NCBI RefSeq assembly: GCF_014596475.1
Contig: NZ_MECJ01000028.1
Location: 62,001 to 126,000 of the forward strand
Reading direction: 5' to 3'
Length of the DNA: 64,000 bases
Source: Streptomyces sp. CBMA152
GTDB lineage: Bacteria; Actinomycetota; Actinomycetes; Streptomycetales; Streptomycetaceae
The translations under genes were made by a program, and so were the position numbers. This document shows positions 34,919 through 43,121 of this stretch, one piece after another. The notes below the pieces were generated by a model. That model was not told the origin of the DNA. It did not search any database and saw nothing but the letters and a program-made list of their open reading frames with translations. The first letter of the stretch is position 1. Every line of letters starts with the position of its first letter.

Positions 34919-35304
34919 GGTCCGCACAATAGCCCGCTGGCGGCACGACGGAAGGCCCTGGTCAGGAACCGGGTCCCGGCGCTTCCCGCAGATTCGCCCA
35001 ACACACATGCGCGAATCCGGGGTACAGTGGTAATGAGCCTGCCGAGGATCATGTATCGGCGGGCGGCTTGATGAATGAGGATGCCCGGTCGGTCGCCCGG
35101 TCGGCTCCGACCCGACAGCCCTCGTGCGGCACGTGACAGTGCGTGACCGCAGATGAGGGACCCTCAGCGGCATGAGCGCTTGAGCGACGGCAGTGGTCCC
35201 GCGCCACCCGGCACAGGTCGATTCCCGACTCCGGCCGGATGAACCCGGCACGGTACGACCCGCCCCGTTCGCCCCGTGCCGCGTCTCACAGAAGAGGCAG
35301 CACC
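34919..35304 (+). promoter_or_regulatory. Long upstream region and leader of the DEAD-box helicase gene
   Basis: About 385 nt separate the divergent MiaE-like start from the best helicase start. A GATTCGC/GCGAATC inverted repeat (34991-34997 and 35011-35017) lies just upstream of TACAGT (35023-35028), a good -10 box. If that is the promoter, the leader is about 270 nt, long enough for structure or cold-shock-type control, which is common for such helicase genes. Confidence 0.4.
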
Positions 35305-37446
35305 CTGACTACGTTCCGAGAGCTCGGGATCCTTCCCGAGACCGCCGAAGCCCTTGAAGCCGTCGGCATCGTGTCCCCGTTCCCCATCCAGGAGATGACG
35401 CTCCCCGTCGCGCTCTCCGGCTCCGACGTGATCGGCCAGGCCAAGACCGGCACCGGCAAGACGCTCGGCTTCGGTCTGCCGATCCTGGAGCGCGTCACCG
35501 TCCCCGCGGACGTCGAGGCGGGCCGGGCCAAGCCCGAGCAGCTCACCGACGCCCCGCAGGCGCTCGTCGTCGTCCCCACCCGCGAGCTGTGCACCCAGGT
35601 CACCAACGACCTGCTGACCGCCGGCAAGGTCCGTAACGTCCGCGTGCTCGCCATCTACGGCGGCCGGGCGTACGAGCCGCAGGTCGAGGCGCTCAAGAAG
35701 GGCGTCGACGTGATCGTCGGCACCCCGGGGCGCCTGCTCGACCTGGCGGGTCAGCGCAAGCTCGACCTCTCCCACGTCCGCGTGCTCGTCCTCGACGAGG
35801 CCGACGAGATGCTCGACCTGGGCTTCCTGCCCGACGTCGAGAAGATCATCAACATGCTTCCGCCGAAGCGCCAGACGATGCTGTTCTCGGCGACCATGCC
35901 GGGCGCGGTCATCGGCCTGGCCCGTCGCTACATGTCGCAGCCCACGCACATCCGCGCCACCGCGCCGGACGACGAGGGCGCGACCGTCGCCAACATCTCG
36001 CAGCACGTCTTCCGCGCCCACTCGATGGACAAGCCGGAGCTCGTCGCGCGCATCCTGCAGGCCGACGGCCGCGGACTCGCGATGATCTTCTGCCGTACGA
36101 AGCGGACGGCCGCCGACATCGCCGAGCAGCTCGCCAAGCGCGGCTTCGCCTCCGGCGCGGTCCACGGCGACCTCGGCCAGGGCGCCCGCGAGCAGGCGCT
36201 GCGCGCCTTCCGCAACGGCAAGGTCGACGTGCTGGTCTGCACCGACGTCGCCGCGCGCGGCATCGACGTCGAGGGCGTGACGCACGTCATCAACTACCAG
36301 TCGCCGGAGGACGAGAAGACCTTCCTGCACCGCGTGGGCCGCACCGGCCGCGCGGGCAACAAGGGCACCGCCGTCACCCTGGTCGACTGGGACGACATCC
36401 CGCGCTGGCAGCTGATCAACAAGGCGCTGGACCTGAAGTTCCACGACCCGGTCGAGACGTACTCCACGTCCGCGCACCTCTTCGAGGAGCTCAGCATCCC
36501 GGCGGGCACCAAGGGCGTCCTGCCCCGCGCCGAGCGGACCCGTGCGGGTCTGGCGGCCGAGGAAGTGGAGGACCTGGGCGAGACGGGCGGCCGCGGCCGC
36601 AAGTCCGCCGCCGCGGCCCCGGTCGTGACGGAGGAGCGTCCGGCCCGTACGCCGCGCCAGCGCCGTCGTACGCGGGGCGGGTCCTCGGTCGAGGAGACCG
36701 AGCCGCAGTCCGTGACGCCGGAGCCGGCCGTCGAGGCCGAGGCCGCCGAGCCGCGCACCCCGCGCCGTCGCCGCCGCACCCGTGCCGTGGCCCCGGCCGA
36801 GGCCGTGGTGGCCGCCGCCGAGGCCGTGGTCGAGCAGGCAGCGGCCGAGAAGGTCGTGGCGGAGAAGGTGCCGGCCGAGCAGCCGGTCGCCGAGGCCGTC
36901 GTCGAGGCCGAGCCGAAGCCGCGCCGTACCCGTACGCGCAAGACGGCCGAGGCCGTCGCGGTCGTCGAGGCGCCCGTCGTCCCGGCGCCCGCCGCCGAGC
37001 CGGAGGCCCCCTCGGCCCCGCGCCGCCGCACCCGCAAGGTGGCCGAGCCGGTCGCCGAGGTCGTCGTGGAGGCCCCCGTGGCCGCCCCGCGCCGCCGTAC
37101 GCGCAAGGTCGCGGAGCCGGTCGTCGAGGCCGTCGTCGAGGCGCCCCCGGCGCCGCGTCGCCGCACCCGCAAGGTCGTCGCGCCGGTCGCCGAGGTCGGG
37201 TTCCTGACCCCGGAGTCGGCCGCGCTGGAGATCGCCGCGGCGAAGGCCGCCGAGGCCGCCGCCAAGCCGGCCCGTACGCGCAAGAAGGCCGTGGCCGTCG
37301 TGGCCGAGGCCGAGGCGCCCGTCGAGGCCAAGCCGCGTCGCACGCGCGCGAAGAAGACGGCGGAGGCCGCCCCCGAGGCGACCCCCGAGGCCGAGGCCAA
37401 GCCGCGCCGCACCCGGACGCGCAAGGCCGCGACGCCGGAGGCGTAA
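35305..37446 (+). CDS. rhlE: DEAD-box RNA helicase with Arg-rich repeat tail
   Basis: The protein (713 residues from this start) has all helicase motifs: FPIQEMTLPVAL (Q motif), AKTGTGKT, PTRELC, DEAD, SAT, and HRVGRTGRAG. The last 280 residues are a low-complexity tail with many RRRTRK, PRRTRTRK and related blocks separated by Ala/Val/Glu spacers, likely an RNA-binding arm. The family remodels RNA in ribosome assembly and cold adaptation. AGAGG sits 7 nt before the CTG at 35305, which starts the conserved TTFRELGILPETAEAL; the next canonical start, ATG 35239, has no SD and adds 22 residues. The start is therefore unsettled. Confidence 0.9.
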   Translation: MTTFRELGILPETAEALEAVGIVSPFPIQEMTLPVALSGSDVIGQAKTGTGKTLGFGLPILERVTVPADVEAGRAKPEQLTDAPQALVVVPTRELCTQVTNDLLTAGKVRNVRVLAIYGGRAYEPQVEALKKGVDVIVGTPGRLLDLAGQRKLDLSHVRVLVLDEADEMLDLGFLPDVEKIINMLPPKRQTMLFSATMPGAVIGLARRYMSQPTHIRATAPDDEGATVANISQHVFRAHSMDKPELVARILQADGRGLAMIFCRTKRTAADIAEQLAKRGFASGAVHGDLGQGAREQALRAFRNGKVDVLVCTDVAARGIDVEGVTHVINYQSPEDEKTFLHRVGRTGRAGNKGTAVTLVDWDDIPRWQLINKALDLKFHDPVETYSTSAHLFEELSIPAGTKGVLPRAERTRAGLAAEEVEDLGETGGRGRKSAAAAPVVTEERPARTPRQRRRTRGGSSVEETEPQSVTPEPAVEAEAAEPRTPRRRRRTRAVAPAEAVVAAAEAVVEQAAAEKVVAEKVPAEQPVAEAVVEAEPKPRRTRTRKTAEAVAVVEAPVVPAPAAEPEAPSAPRRRTRKVAEPVAEVVVEAPVAAPRRRTRKVAEPVVEAVVEAPPAPRRRTRKVVAPVAEVGFLTPESAALEIAAAKAAEAAAKPARTRKKAVAVVAEAEAPVEAKPRRTRAKKTAEAAPEATPEAEAKPRRTRTRKAATPEA

Positions 37447-37471
37447 GCAACCACGGCGAGCACAGCGCCAT

Positions 37472-37511
37472 GTTCGGCCCGGCACCCCTTCACGGGGGTG
37501 CCGGGCCGAAC
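37472..37511 (+). terminator. Terminator after the DEAD-box helicase gene
   Basis: A perfect 17-bp stem (37472-37488 with 37495-37511) lies 25 nt after the stop and before the next gene on the same strand. Confidence 0.88.
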
Positions 37512-37584
37512 GCGTTATGGGGTGCGGAGTCGCAGGTCAGGGGTCGGATTGGGGGCGGCCGGAATCCCCGATTACGCTCGGCGT

Positions 37585-38460
37585 ATGAGCACACCCCGCT
37601 CCCTCGCCCTCCCCGCCGGCACGCGCGCGTACGCCCTCGTCACGCCCCGCGGCCGCTTCGCCGTGCTCGACGCGCGCCCCACGGCGGCGCCGGTCGGGAC
37701 CGCGCTGCTCGTTCCGGGGTACACGGGGAGCAAGGAGGACTTCCTCGCCCTCCTGGAGCCGCTCACCCGGGCCGGCTACCGCGCGGTCGCGGTCGACGGA
37801 CGCGGCCAGCACGAGAGCCCCGGACCGCGCCGCACCTCCGGGTACACCCCGCGCACCCTCGCCGAGGACGTACTCGCGCAGAGCGCGGCCCTCGGCGACG
37901 GCCCCGTGCACCTCGTCGGCCACTCCTTCGGCGGCCTGGTCGCCCGCTCCGCCGCCCGCCTCTCCCCCGAATCCTTCCGGTCGTTGACGCTGCTGTCGTC
38001 GGGGCCGGGGCATGTCGGCGCGGAGCAGCGCGCCAAGATCCGGCTGCTGCGGGCCGCCCTGCCCGTACTGCCGACGGCGGTCGTCTGGGCGGTGACCCGC
38101 TGGCTGGACCGCCGCGACCCGACGTACGTCCCCGACGCGCCCGACATCGCCGCGTTCCTCCAGCGGCGGTGGTACAACACCCGTCCGGCCCAACTCATCG
38201 CCACCGGGCGCCAGTTGAGAACGGAACCGGACCGCACCGAGGGCATCGCCGCGCTCCCGTTGCCGCTGCATGTGGCGTACGGGGACGAGGAGTCCGTGTG
38301 GACCCTTGACGAGCTGGCGGCGCTCGCCCGGGACACCGACGCCCGCCACACGGTCATCGCAGGCGCGGGCCACTCCCCCAACGTCTCCCACCCCGAGCAA
38401 CTGGCAACGGCGCTGACCGAGTTCTGGGCGACGGCTTTGGCGGCAGAGCGGAGCGCGTAG
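37585..38460 (+). CDS. Alpha/beta hydrolase
   Basis: The 291-residue protein has LLVPGYTGSKEDF (oxyanion region), VDGRGQHES, nucleophile elbow GHSFGG, acid in AYGDEESVW and His in GAGHSPNVS. No signal peptide is seen and the substrate is unknown. The ATG at 37585 has no SD; a TACGCT box ends 7 nt before it, so the message may be leaderless. It is convergent with the NYN gene, with a large inverted repeat between them. Confidence 0.87.
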   Translation: MSTPRSLALPAGTRAYALVTPRGRFAVLDARPTAAPVGTALLVPGYTGSKEDFLALLEPLTRAGYRAVAVDGRGQHESPGPRRTSGYTPRTLAEDVLAQSAALGDGPVHLVGHSFGGLVARSAARLSPESFRSLTLLSSGPGHVGAEQRAKIRLLRAALPVLPTAVVWAVTRWLDRRDPTYVPDAPDIAAFLQRRWYNTRPAQLIATGRQLRTEPDRTEGIAALPLPLHVAYGDEESVWTLDELAALARDTDARHTVIAGAGHSPNVSHPEQLATALTEFWATALAAERSA

Positions 38461-38465
38461 GTCGT

Positions 38466-38597
38466 CTGCGGGCCGGTGGGGGCTTGTCGCGCAGTTCCCC
38501 GCGCCCCTAAAAGCCTGCGGCCGAGCCAAGTTCTCCGGCTGCGGCGAACTACCTAGGGGCGCGGGGAACTGCGCGACCAGCCCCCACCGGCCCGCAG
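38466..38597. repeat. Large inverted intergenic repeat, copy A
   Basis: Two 44-nt arms (38466-38509 and 38554-38597) are complementary except for one mismatch and are separated by 44 nt. The conserved core is the sequence around GCGCAGTTCCCCGCGCCCCT and its complement. It fills the gap between two convergent genes and would terminate transcription from both sides. Related copies occur at 50278-50321, 53643-53715 and 59816-59904. Confidence 0.9.
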
Positions 38598-38625
38598 CAA
38601 AAGTCACGCCGGCCAAGCGCAGCGA

Positions 38626-39582
38626 CTAGTACTGCGACTGCAAGTGCTGCCAGAACCCGTCCCGCAGGGCCCGCCGCAGATCCGCATGGCCGCGTAGCGA
38701 CCGCTGGAGCAACCGCTCCGCCTCGACGAGCAGGTCCTGGTCAACAGGCCCGGGCAGGAACGGATGCCCGGGCAGCAGCTGCGCCAGTTCGGCCCGCCCC
38801 CGCTCCGACAGCCACGTCGCAGCGATCCGCGCCCCCACGAACCGCACATCGTCCCGCGTCGGCGCGGGCCCGCTCTCCTCGTACATCGTCACCGGCCGCC
38901 GGGTGACGTACGGCTTGCAGAAGTCCAGGTCGAACGTGCGCTGGCTGTCGACCTCCCACAGCAGCGGCTCCGCCTGGTTGCGGCCCTCGGCCGCCTCGAT
39001 GCCCCAGAGGTGGACCCGCGCGCCATACCCCTGCGCCGCCTCGACCGCCGAGACCAGGTCCTCGTCGCCGCCGATGAGCGCCGCGTCGCTGATCGCGCGG
39101 TGCCGGGCCAGGGACTCCAGGTCCGAGCGGATCAGTGAGTCGACGCCCTTCTGCTGGTTGTTGGCGTTGAGGTTGCCGAGGCGGACCTTCACGTCCGGCA
39201 GCTCCGCGATGGACTGCTGCTCGGCGGTGTGGATCCGGCGGCGGGCGCCGTCGTACCAGTACACGCGGAGCAGCCGACTGTCCGCGAAGATCGTGCGCGC
39301 CTTGTCGATGAACGCCTCGATCAGTCCTTCGGCGTCGAGGTCGAAGGACCGGCGGTCCTCGGTCCCGGTGACGAGGAGGCCCGCAGCCGCGTACACGTAC
39401 CCCGCGTCCACGAAGATCGCATGGGTCGACGGCGTCTTCGCCACCTCGGCGAGCATCCGCCGCAGCAGCTGGTTGGTGCGCTCCAGCTGTACGGCGATGT
39501 CAGCGCCGTTGGCGGACGCGGCGGGCCCGCCCGGGGCACGCGTGCGGTCGGGGTTACCAGTGGTGTCGCCTGCTTCGCTCAT
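38626..39582 (-). CDS. NYN-domain (PIN-like) putative ribonuclease
   Basis: The 318-residue protein has an NYN domain near residues 50-230 with acidic metal-binding positions in IFVDAGYVY, KGVDSLIRSDL and GGDEDLVSAVEAA, followed by a helical C-terminal domain. NYN proteins are metal-dependent ribonucleases related to PIN domains. The target is unknown. The ATG at 39582 has GGGTGG just upstream. It is convergent with the alpha/beta hydrolase gene across repeat copy A. Confidence 0.85.
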   Translation of the reverse strand: MSEAGDTTGNPDRTRAPGGPAASANGADIAVQLERTNQLLRRMLAEVAKTPSTHAIFVDAGYVYAAAGLLVTGTEDRRSFDLDAEGLIEAFIDKARTIFADSRLLRVYWYDGARRRIHTAEQQSIAELPDVKVRLGNLNANNQQKGVDSLIRSDLESLARHRAISDAALIGGDEDLVSAVEAAQGYGARVHLWGIEAAEGRNQAEPLLWEVDSQRTFDLDFCKPYVTRRPVTMYEESGPAPTRDDVRFVGARIAATWLSERGRAELAQLLPGHPFLPGPVDQDLLVEAERLLQRSLRGHADLRRALRDGFWQHLQSQY

Positions 39583-39791
39583 ATGCCACCCATTGTCCGT
39601 GGCGTGACCGACCCCACACAACCGATCGCCTTACCGTCGAGTATTTAGCTCGTGAAAAAATTTCCTTAGCGTAGGGAATGTTTGCCAAGGGCAACCCGTT
39701 GAACAGGACAGAACCGCGGGAGCAGGCTGCACAGGCGCAGCCCCCCGCACCAGTAGTTCTCCTTCAGGAGGATCAGACGAAGGGAGAAGCC

Positions 39792-39944
39792 ATGCGCTTC
39801 GAAATCATGCGCCTCAACGACGTCGACGGCTCCGCCGTGGACAGCACCGTCGTGGACGCCGCCTCCGTCAACCGGATCGTGCAGCAGGCCGCCGCAATCG
39901 GCCAGCGCATCTACATCCGCCCGGCCGACAGCTCGGCTTCGTAA
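39792..39944 (+). CDS. Small conserved-looking protein, function unknown
   Basis: The 50-residue protein begins MRFEIMRLNDVDGSAVDSTV and ends with IYIRPADSSAS. The beta-strand and helix pattern suggests a compact fold. The ATG follows AAGGGAGAAG. The leader upstream is AT-rich for this genome (about 39645-39680), consistent with a promoter there. In-frame codons extend upstream to an ATG at 39678, but the SD supports the short form. A T-tailed terminator follows closely, so the gene is monocistronic and probably well expressed. Confidence 0.7.
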   Translation: MRFEIMRLNDVDGSAVDSTVVDAASVNRIVQQAAAIGQRIYIRPADSSAS

Positions 39945-39975
39945 CGCGTAAGGATCTCCTGCGCGGCGAAAGCCG

Positions 39976-40026
39976 AAGCGCCCCCCGTACACCGACGAGG
40001 TCGTCGATGCGCAGGGGGCGCTTTTT
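39976..40026 (+). terminator. Rho-independent terminator with T tract
   Basis: AAGCGCCCCC (39976-39985) pairs with GGGGGCGCTT (40014-40023) around a 28-nt loop that itself contains a short stem. It is followed by TTT, giving a run of five T. This is the clearest T-tailed terminator in the window. Confidence 0.85.
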
Positions 40027-40060
40027 CGCGTTCGTGCGTGACGTGCTGCGCGTACGAACG

Positions 40061-40083
40061 CCTTACGTACTACGTACGTAAGG
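40061..40083 (-). terminator. Terminator after marC
   Basis: A 9-bp AT-containing stem (CCTTACGTA at 40061-40069 with TACGTAAGG at 40075-40083) lies immediately beyond the marC stop on the minus strand. Confidence 0.6.
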
Positions 40084-40084
40084 C

Positions 40085-40690
40085 TCAGGCCCCGTGGATC
40101 ACCTGGGTGATCCCGTTGATGATCTGCTGCACCGCGAGCGCCGACAGCATCATGCCCGCGAGCCGGGTCACCAGGACGACACCGCCGTCCTTGATCACGC
40201 GGATGATCAGCAGCGAGTACCGCATGACCAGCCACAGCACGATGTGCATCGCGAGGATCGCCGTCCAGACCGCGACCTGCCCGCCGAACGTGTCGTGGTT
40301 CTGGACCGCCAGGATCACCTGGACGATCGCGCCGGGCCCGGCGAGCAGCGGCATGCCCAGCGGGACGAGCGCGACGTTGACGTCCTTGGTCTGCTTCGGC
40401 TCGTCCGTCTTGCCGGTGAGCAGGTCGAGCGCGATGAGCAGCAGCAGAAGACCACCCGCGATCATCAGCGCGGGGACGTCGATGTGCAGATACGCCAGGA
40501 TCTGGTGGCCCACCAGACCGAAGACGGTGATCACACCGAGGGCCACGGCAGCGGCCTGCCACGCCATCTTGCGCTGCACCTTGGCGGGGCGGCCGGAGGT
40601 GAGCGCCAGGAAGATCGGTGTGATCCCGGGGGGATCCATGATGACAAAAAGGGTGAGGAAGAGGGAGCCGAAGACGGCAGCGTCGAACAC
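40085..40690 (-). CDS. MarC family integral membrane protein
   Basis: The 201-residue protein has six membrane segments and MarC-family signatures: FVIMDPPGITPIFLALT near residues 17-33, ALDLLTGK and MPLLAGPGAIVQVIL. MarC proteins are proposed transporters whose substrate is unresolved; the old link to multiple antibiotic resistance was withdrawn. The GTG at 40690 is chosen because the frame upstream is Pro/Arg-rich and unlike the family, and AAGG lies 9-12 nt before it. It lies downstream of the PHP gene on the same strand. Confidence 0.9.
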   Translation of the reverse strand: MFDAAVFGSLFLTLFVIMDPPGITPIFLALTSGRPAKVQRKMAWQAAAVALGVITVFGLVGHQILAYLHIDVPALMIAGGLLLLLIALDLLTGKTDEPKQTKDVNVALVPLGMPLLAGPGAIVQVILAVQNHDTFGGQVAVWTAILAMHIVLWLVMRYSLLIIRVIKDGGVVLVTRLAGMMLSALAVQQIINGITQVIHGA

Positions 40691-40791
40691 GGTGGTGCCT
40701 TGCAGGAGATGGGGTGTACGGAAAGGGGGACCCCGCGTGGGCGGAGTCCTCGGGGAAAGCGAGGTGGGGGCCGGGGCGCGGCCCCGCCGGG

Positions 40792-41655
40792 TCAGCGGCC
40801 GGTTCCGCCCGCGCCCGGGACGGGGAACGCGCCCGTCGCGCGGCGCGTGATCTCGCCGTAGATCTCGGGGTCGGTGGTGCACTCCCCGAGCCGTACGGCC
40901 TTGCGGCTGCCGTGGTAGTCGCTGGAGCCGGTGGTCAGCAGACCGAGCTCGGCGGCCAGTGAGCGCAGCCGCGCGCGCGTGGGCGCGTCGTGGTCCGTGT
41001 GGTCGACCTCGATGCCGTCGAGGCCGGCCGACGCGAGCTCGGCTATGACCGTCTCGGGCACGACCTGGCCGCGCTTGAGGGCGAGCGGGTGCGCGAAGAC
41101 GGTGACGCCGCCGGCCGCCTTGACCAGGCGGATCGCGTCGAAGGGGTCGAGCTCGTGCTTGCCGACGTACGCCCGGCCGCCGTCGGCCAGCCAGTCCGGG
41201 ACGAAGGCGTCGGAGACGGTGTCGACGACGCCCAGCTCGACCATCGCCTCGGCGACGTGCGGGCGGCCGACCGAGCCGTCGCCCGCGATCCTGGCGACCT
41301 GCTCCCAGGTCACGGGGACGCCGAGCTCCTGGAGCTTGGCCACCATGCCCCGGGCGCGCGGCACCCGGTCGTCACGCACGAGCTCGCGCTCGCGCGCCAG
41401 CTCCGGCTCCTCGGGGTCGAAGAGGTACGCCAGCACGTGCATCCCGATGCCGTCGACACGGCAGGAGAGCTCGGCGCCGGTCACCAGGGTCAGACCGGCG
41501 GGCAGTGCCGCGGTCGCCTCCGCGTAGCCGCGGGTGGTGTCGTGGTCGGTCAGCGCGATGACGTCCAGACCGGCGGCGGCCGCGTTGCGGACCAGCTCGG
41601 CCGGGGTGTCCGTACCGTCCGACGCCGTGGAGTGGGTGTGCAGATCGATGCGCAC
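40792..41655 (-). CDS. PHP domain phosphoesterase
   Basis: The 287-residue protein has the four PHP metal motifs: DLHTHST at the N-terminus, ALTDHDTTRG, GAELSC and the C-terminal FAHPLALKRG and DYHGS. Proteins of this size act as 3',5'-nucleoside bisphosphate or nucleotide phosphatases, or 5'-3' exonucleases (the RNase AM/YciV type). The closest match by layout is the YciV group. The GTG at 41655 has GGAG 11 nt upstream. It is followed on the same strand by marC. Confidence 0.85.
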   Translation of the reverse strand: MRIDLHTHSTASDGTDTPAELVRNAAAAGLDVIALTDHDTTRGYAEATAALPAGLTLVTGAELSCRVDGIGMHVLAYLFDPEEPELARERELVRDDRVPRARGMVAKLQELGVPVTWEQVARIAGDGSVGRPHVAEAMVELGVVDTVSDAFVPDWLADGGRAYVGKHELDPFDAIRLVKAAGGVTVFAHPLALKRGQVVPETVIAELASAGLDGIEVDHTDHDAPTRARLRSLAAELGLLTTGSSDYHGSRKAVRLGECTTDPEIYGEITRRATGAFPVPGAGGTGR

Positions 41656-41792
41656 GCGTGACTCCAGCGGTCGGGACGGACAGGGGGACACTCAAGGATA
41701 ACTGCGCGTCACCCCTGTACGGCCCGAAACAGCTGTGGCACCCACCGCACTCCCCGCGTACGCGCGCGTGGCGCGAGACAGCGCCCACGCGT

Positions 41793-41812
41793 GCGTACGT
41801 GACGTCGTACGC
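41793..41812 (-). terminator. Short hairpin after the zinc-ribbon protein gene
   Basis: GCGTACG (41793-41799) pairs with CGTACGC (41806-41812) around a 6-nt loop, starting 8 nt after the stop at 41820. Confidence 0.5.
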
Positions 41813-41819
41813 GAGAGCG

Positions 41820-42458
41820 TCACGACAGGATCCGCGGCGACAGCGCCCCGCACGGCACCAGTTCGACCTCCGCGCCCGCGTCGCGCAGATCGGTGAGGAC
41901 CAGCTCGTCGTAGAGCAGCAGGCCCGACTGCTCGGGCCAGACGATCGCCCAGAGCCAGAGCCCGCGCGCCTCGCCCGCGAAGACCGCGCGGTCGTCGGGG
42001 GTCGCGGTGACGTGCCACAGCGGGGTGGGGCGGCCCGCCGCGAGGACCTTGGCCTGCGGCGGCTTGTCGACGCTCATGTAGGGGCCGGGGTCGGGGCCGT
42101 CGATGCCCGCGTACCGCGCGCCGAGGCCCACGCCCAGCTCCTCCGCGACCAGCAGCAGCTCGCCCATGCCGCCGAGCGGGCCGGGGCCCGAGCAGGCCAC
42201 GGCGGTCGCCCGCCCGCCGCTGCGGTCGTCGCCCGCGATCGCCACTCCGGTGAACAGCCAGCCGATCGGCAGCGGCCAGGGCATCCACACCGGCACCTTC
42301 GTCCGGTGCACCGCGACGCCGAGCGCCTCGACGCTGGGGGGAACCACGGGCTGCAGCGGGTGCACCGTGCCGTGCACGTCGCACTGCCACGAGTCGGCAA
42401 AGAGACCGGGCGCCCTGACCCGGCCTCCGCACTTCGGGCAACTGGGTTCGCCCCTCAT
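41820..42458 (-). CDS. Zinc-ribbon protein of the DUF6758 type, function unknown
   Basis: The 212-residue protein begins with a zinc ribbon (SCPKCGGRVRAPG ... WQCDVHG), then a beta-rich body with WMPWPLPIGWLFTGVAIAGD and ending PCGALSPRIL. I recognise it only as a conserved Streptomyces family. The ATG at 42458 has AGGT adjacent and GGAGG about 16 nt upstream; a TTG three codons earlier is possible. It lies about 80 nt from the Suppressor-of-fused gene on the same strand. Confidence 0.75.
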   Translation of the reverse strand: MRGEPSCPKCGGRVRAPGLFADSWQCDVHGTVHPLQPVVPPSVEALGVAVHRTKVPVWMPWPLPIGWLFTGVAIAGDDRSGGRATAVACSGPGPLGGMGELLLVAEELGVGLGARYAGIDGPDPGPYMSVDKPPQAKVLAAGRPTPLWHVTATPDDRAVFAGEARGLWLWAIVWPEQSGLLLYDELVLTDLRDAGAEVELVPCGALSPRILS

Positions 42459-42536
42459 ACCTGCCAACGGTCCTCCCCGTCCCGCGCCGCGTCAAGGACG
42501 ATCACCCCTCGGCGTGTGGCGAGCGGGGCGACCGGA

Positions 42537-43121
42537 CTAGTCCAGCTGCACGGACCTACGCAGCGGATCCCGCAGATCCGTGCCCTGCGCCAGCCAGCGC
42601 TCCTCCAGCTCCTGCGCCCCGCGCACCCGCTTCCAGGCGGCCTCGTTGGTCGTCATCGGCAGCAGCGGCAGGAAGCGGACCGCCTCCATCGGGTCGTCGA
42701 GCTCCAGGTCCTCGACCAGGCCGCCCGACTCGGCGACCAGGACCGAGCTGAACGGCGCCCCGGGCCACAGCGGTTCGCCGATGTCCAGCGAGGCGCCGGG
42801 GGCCACGATGACGCCCTCCACCTGCGGTGTGGAGGCGAGGACGGCGAGCGGCCGGAGCACCTTGTCCGTGTCGGCGAGCCCGGCCCGCACCGACAGGACC
42901 AGCTCCGCGCGCGGGCCCTTGACCGGGTCGGCGAGGGCGGCGGCCGGGTCCGTCATCGGCTGGGCGGACATGCCGAGCGTGGCGTAGCGGACGATGTCCC
43001 CGTCGGTGAAGCGCAGCACCTCGATGCGCTCCGTGCCGAGAAAGGTCACCGCGGCGCGCGCGTCCGGTTCGCCGAGGGCGGTGCGCAGCCTGGCCTCGAC
43101 AAGAGCAAGAACATCAACCAT
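42537..43121 (-). CDS. Suppressor-of-fused domain protein
   Basis: The 194-residue protein matches bacterial Suppressor-of-fused (SUFU) domains, ending with the typical FLPLLPMTTNEAAWKRVRGA and ELEERW pattern. Bacterial SUFU proteins are often linked to toxin-immunity systems, but there is no toxin gene nearby, so a housekeeping role is as likely. The ATG at 43121 has no evident SD and a TATGCT box just upstream, so the message may be leaderless. It is divergent from the CorA operon. Confidence 0.8.
   Translation of the reverse strand: MVDVLALVEARLRTALGEPDARAAVTFLGTERIEVLRFTDGDIVRYATLGMSAQPMTDPAAALADPVKGPRAELVLSVRAGLADTDKVLRPLAVLASTPQVEGVIVAPGASLDIGEPLWPGAPFSSVLVAESGGLVEDLELDDPMEAVRFLPLLPMTTNEAAWKRVRGAQELEERWLAQGTDLRDPLRRSVQLD

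Noticed and set aside
36294..37493. Minus-strand 399-codon frame opposite the DEAD-box tail
   Set aside because: Its Ala/Thr/Ser/Arg repeats are the complement of the Arg-rich coding repeat, not an independent gene.
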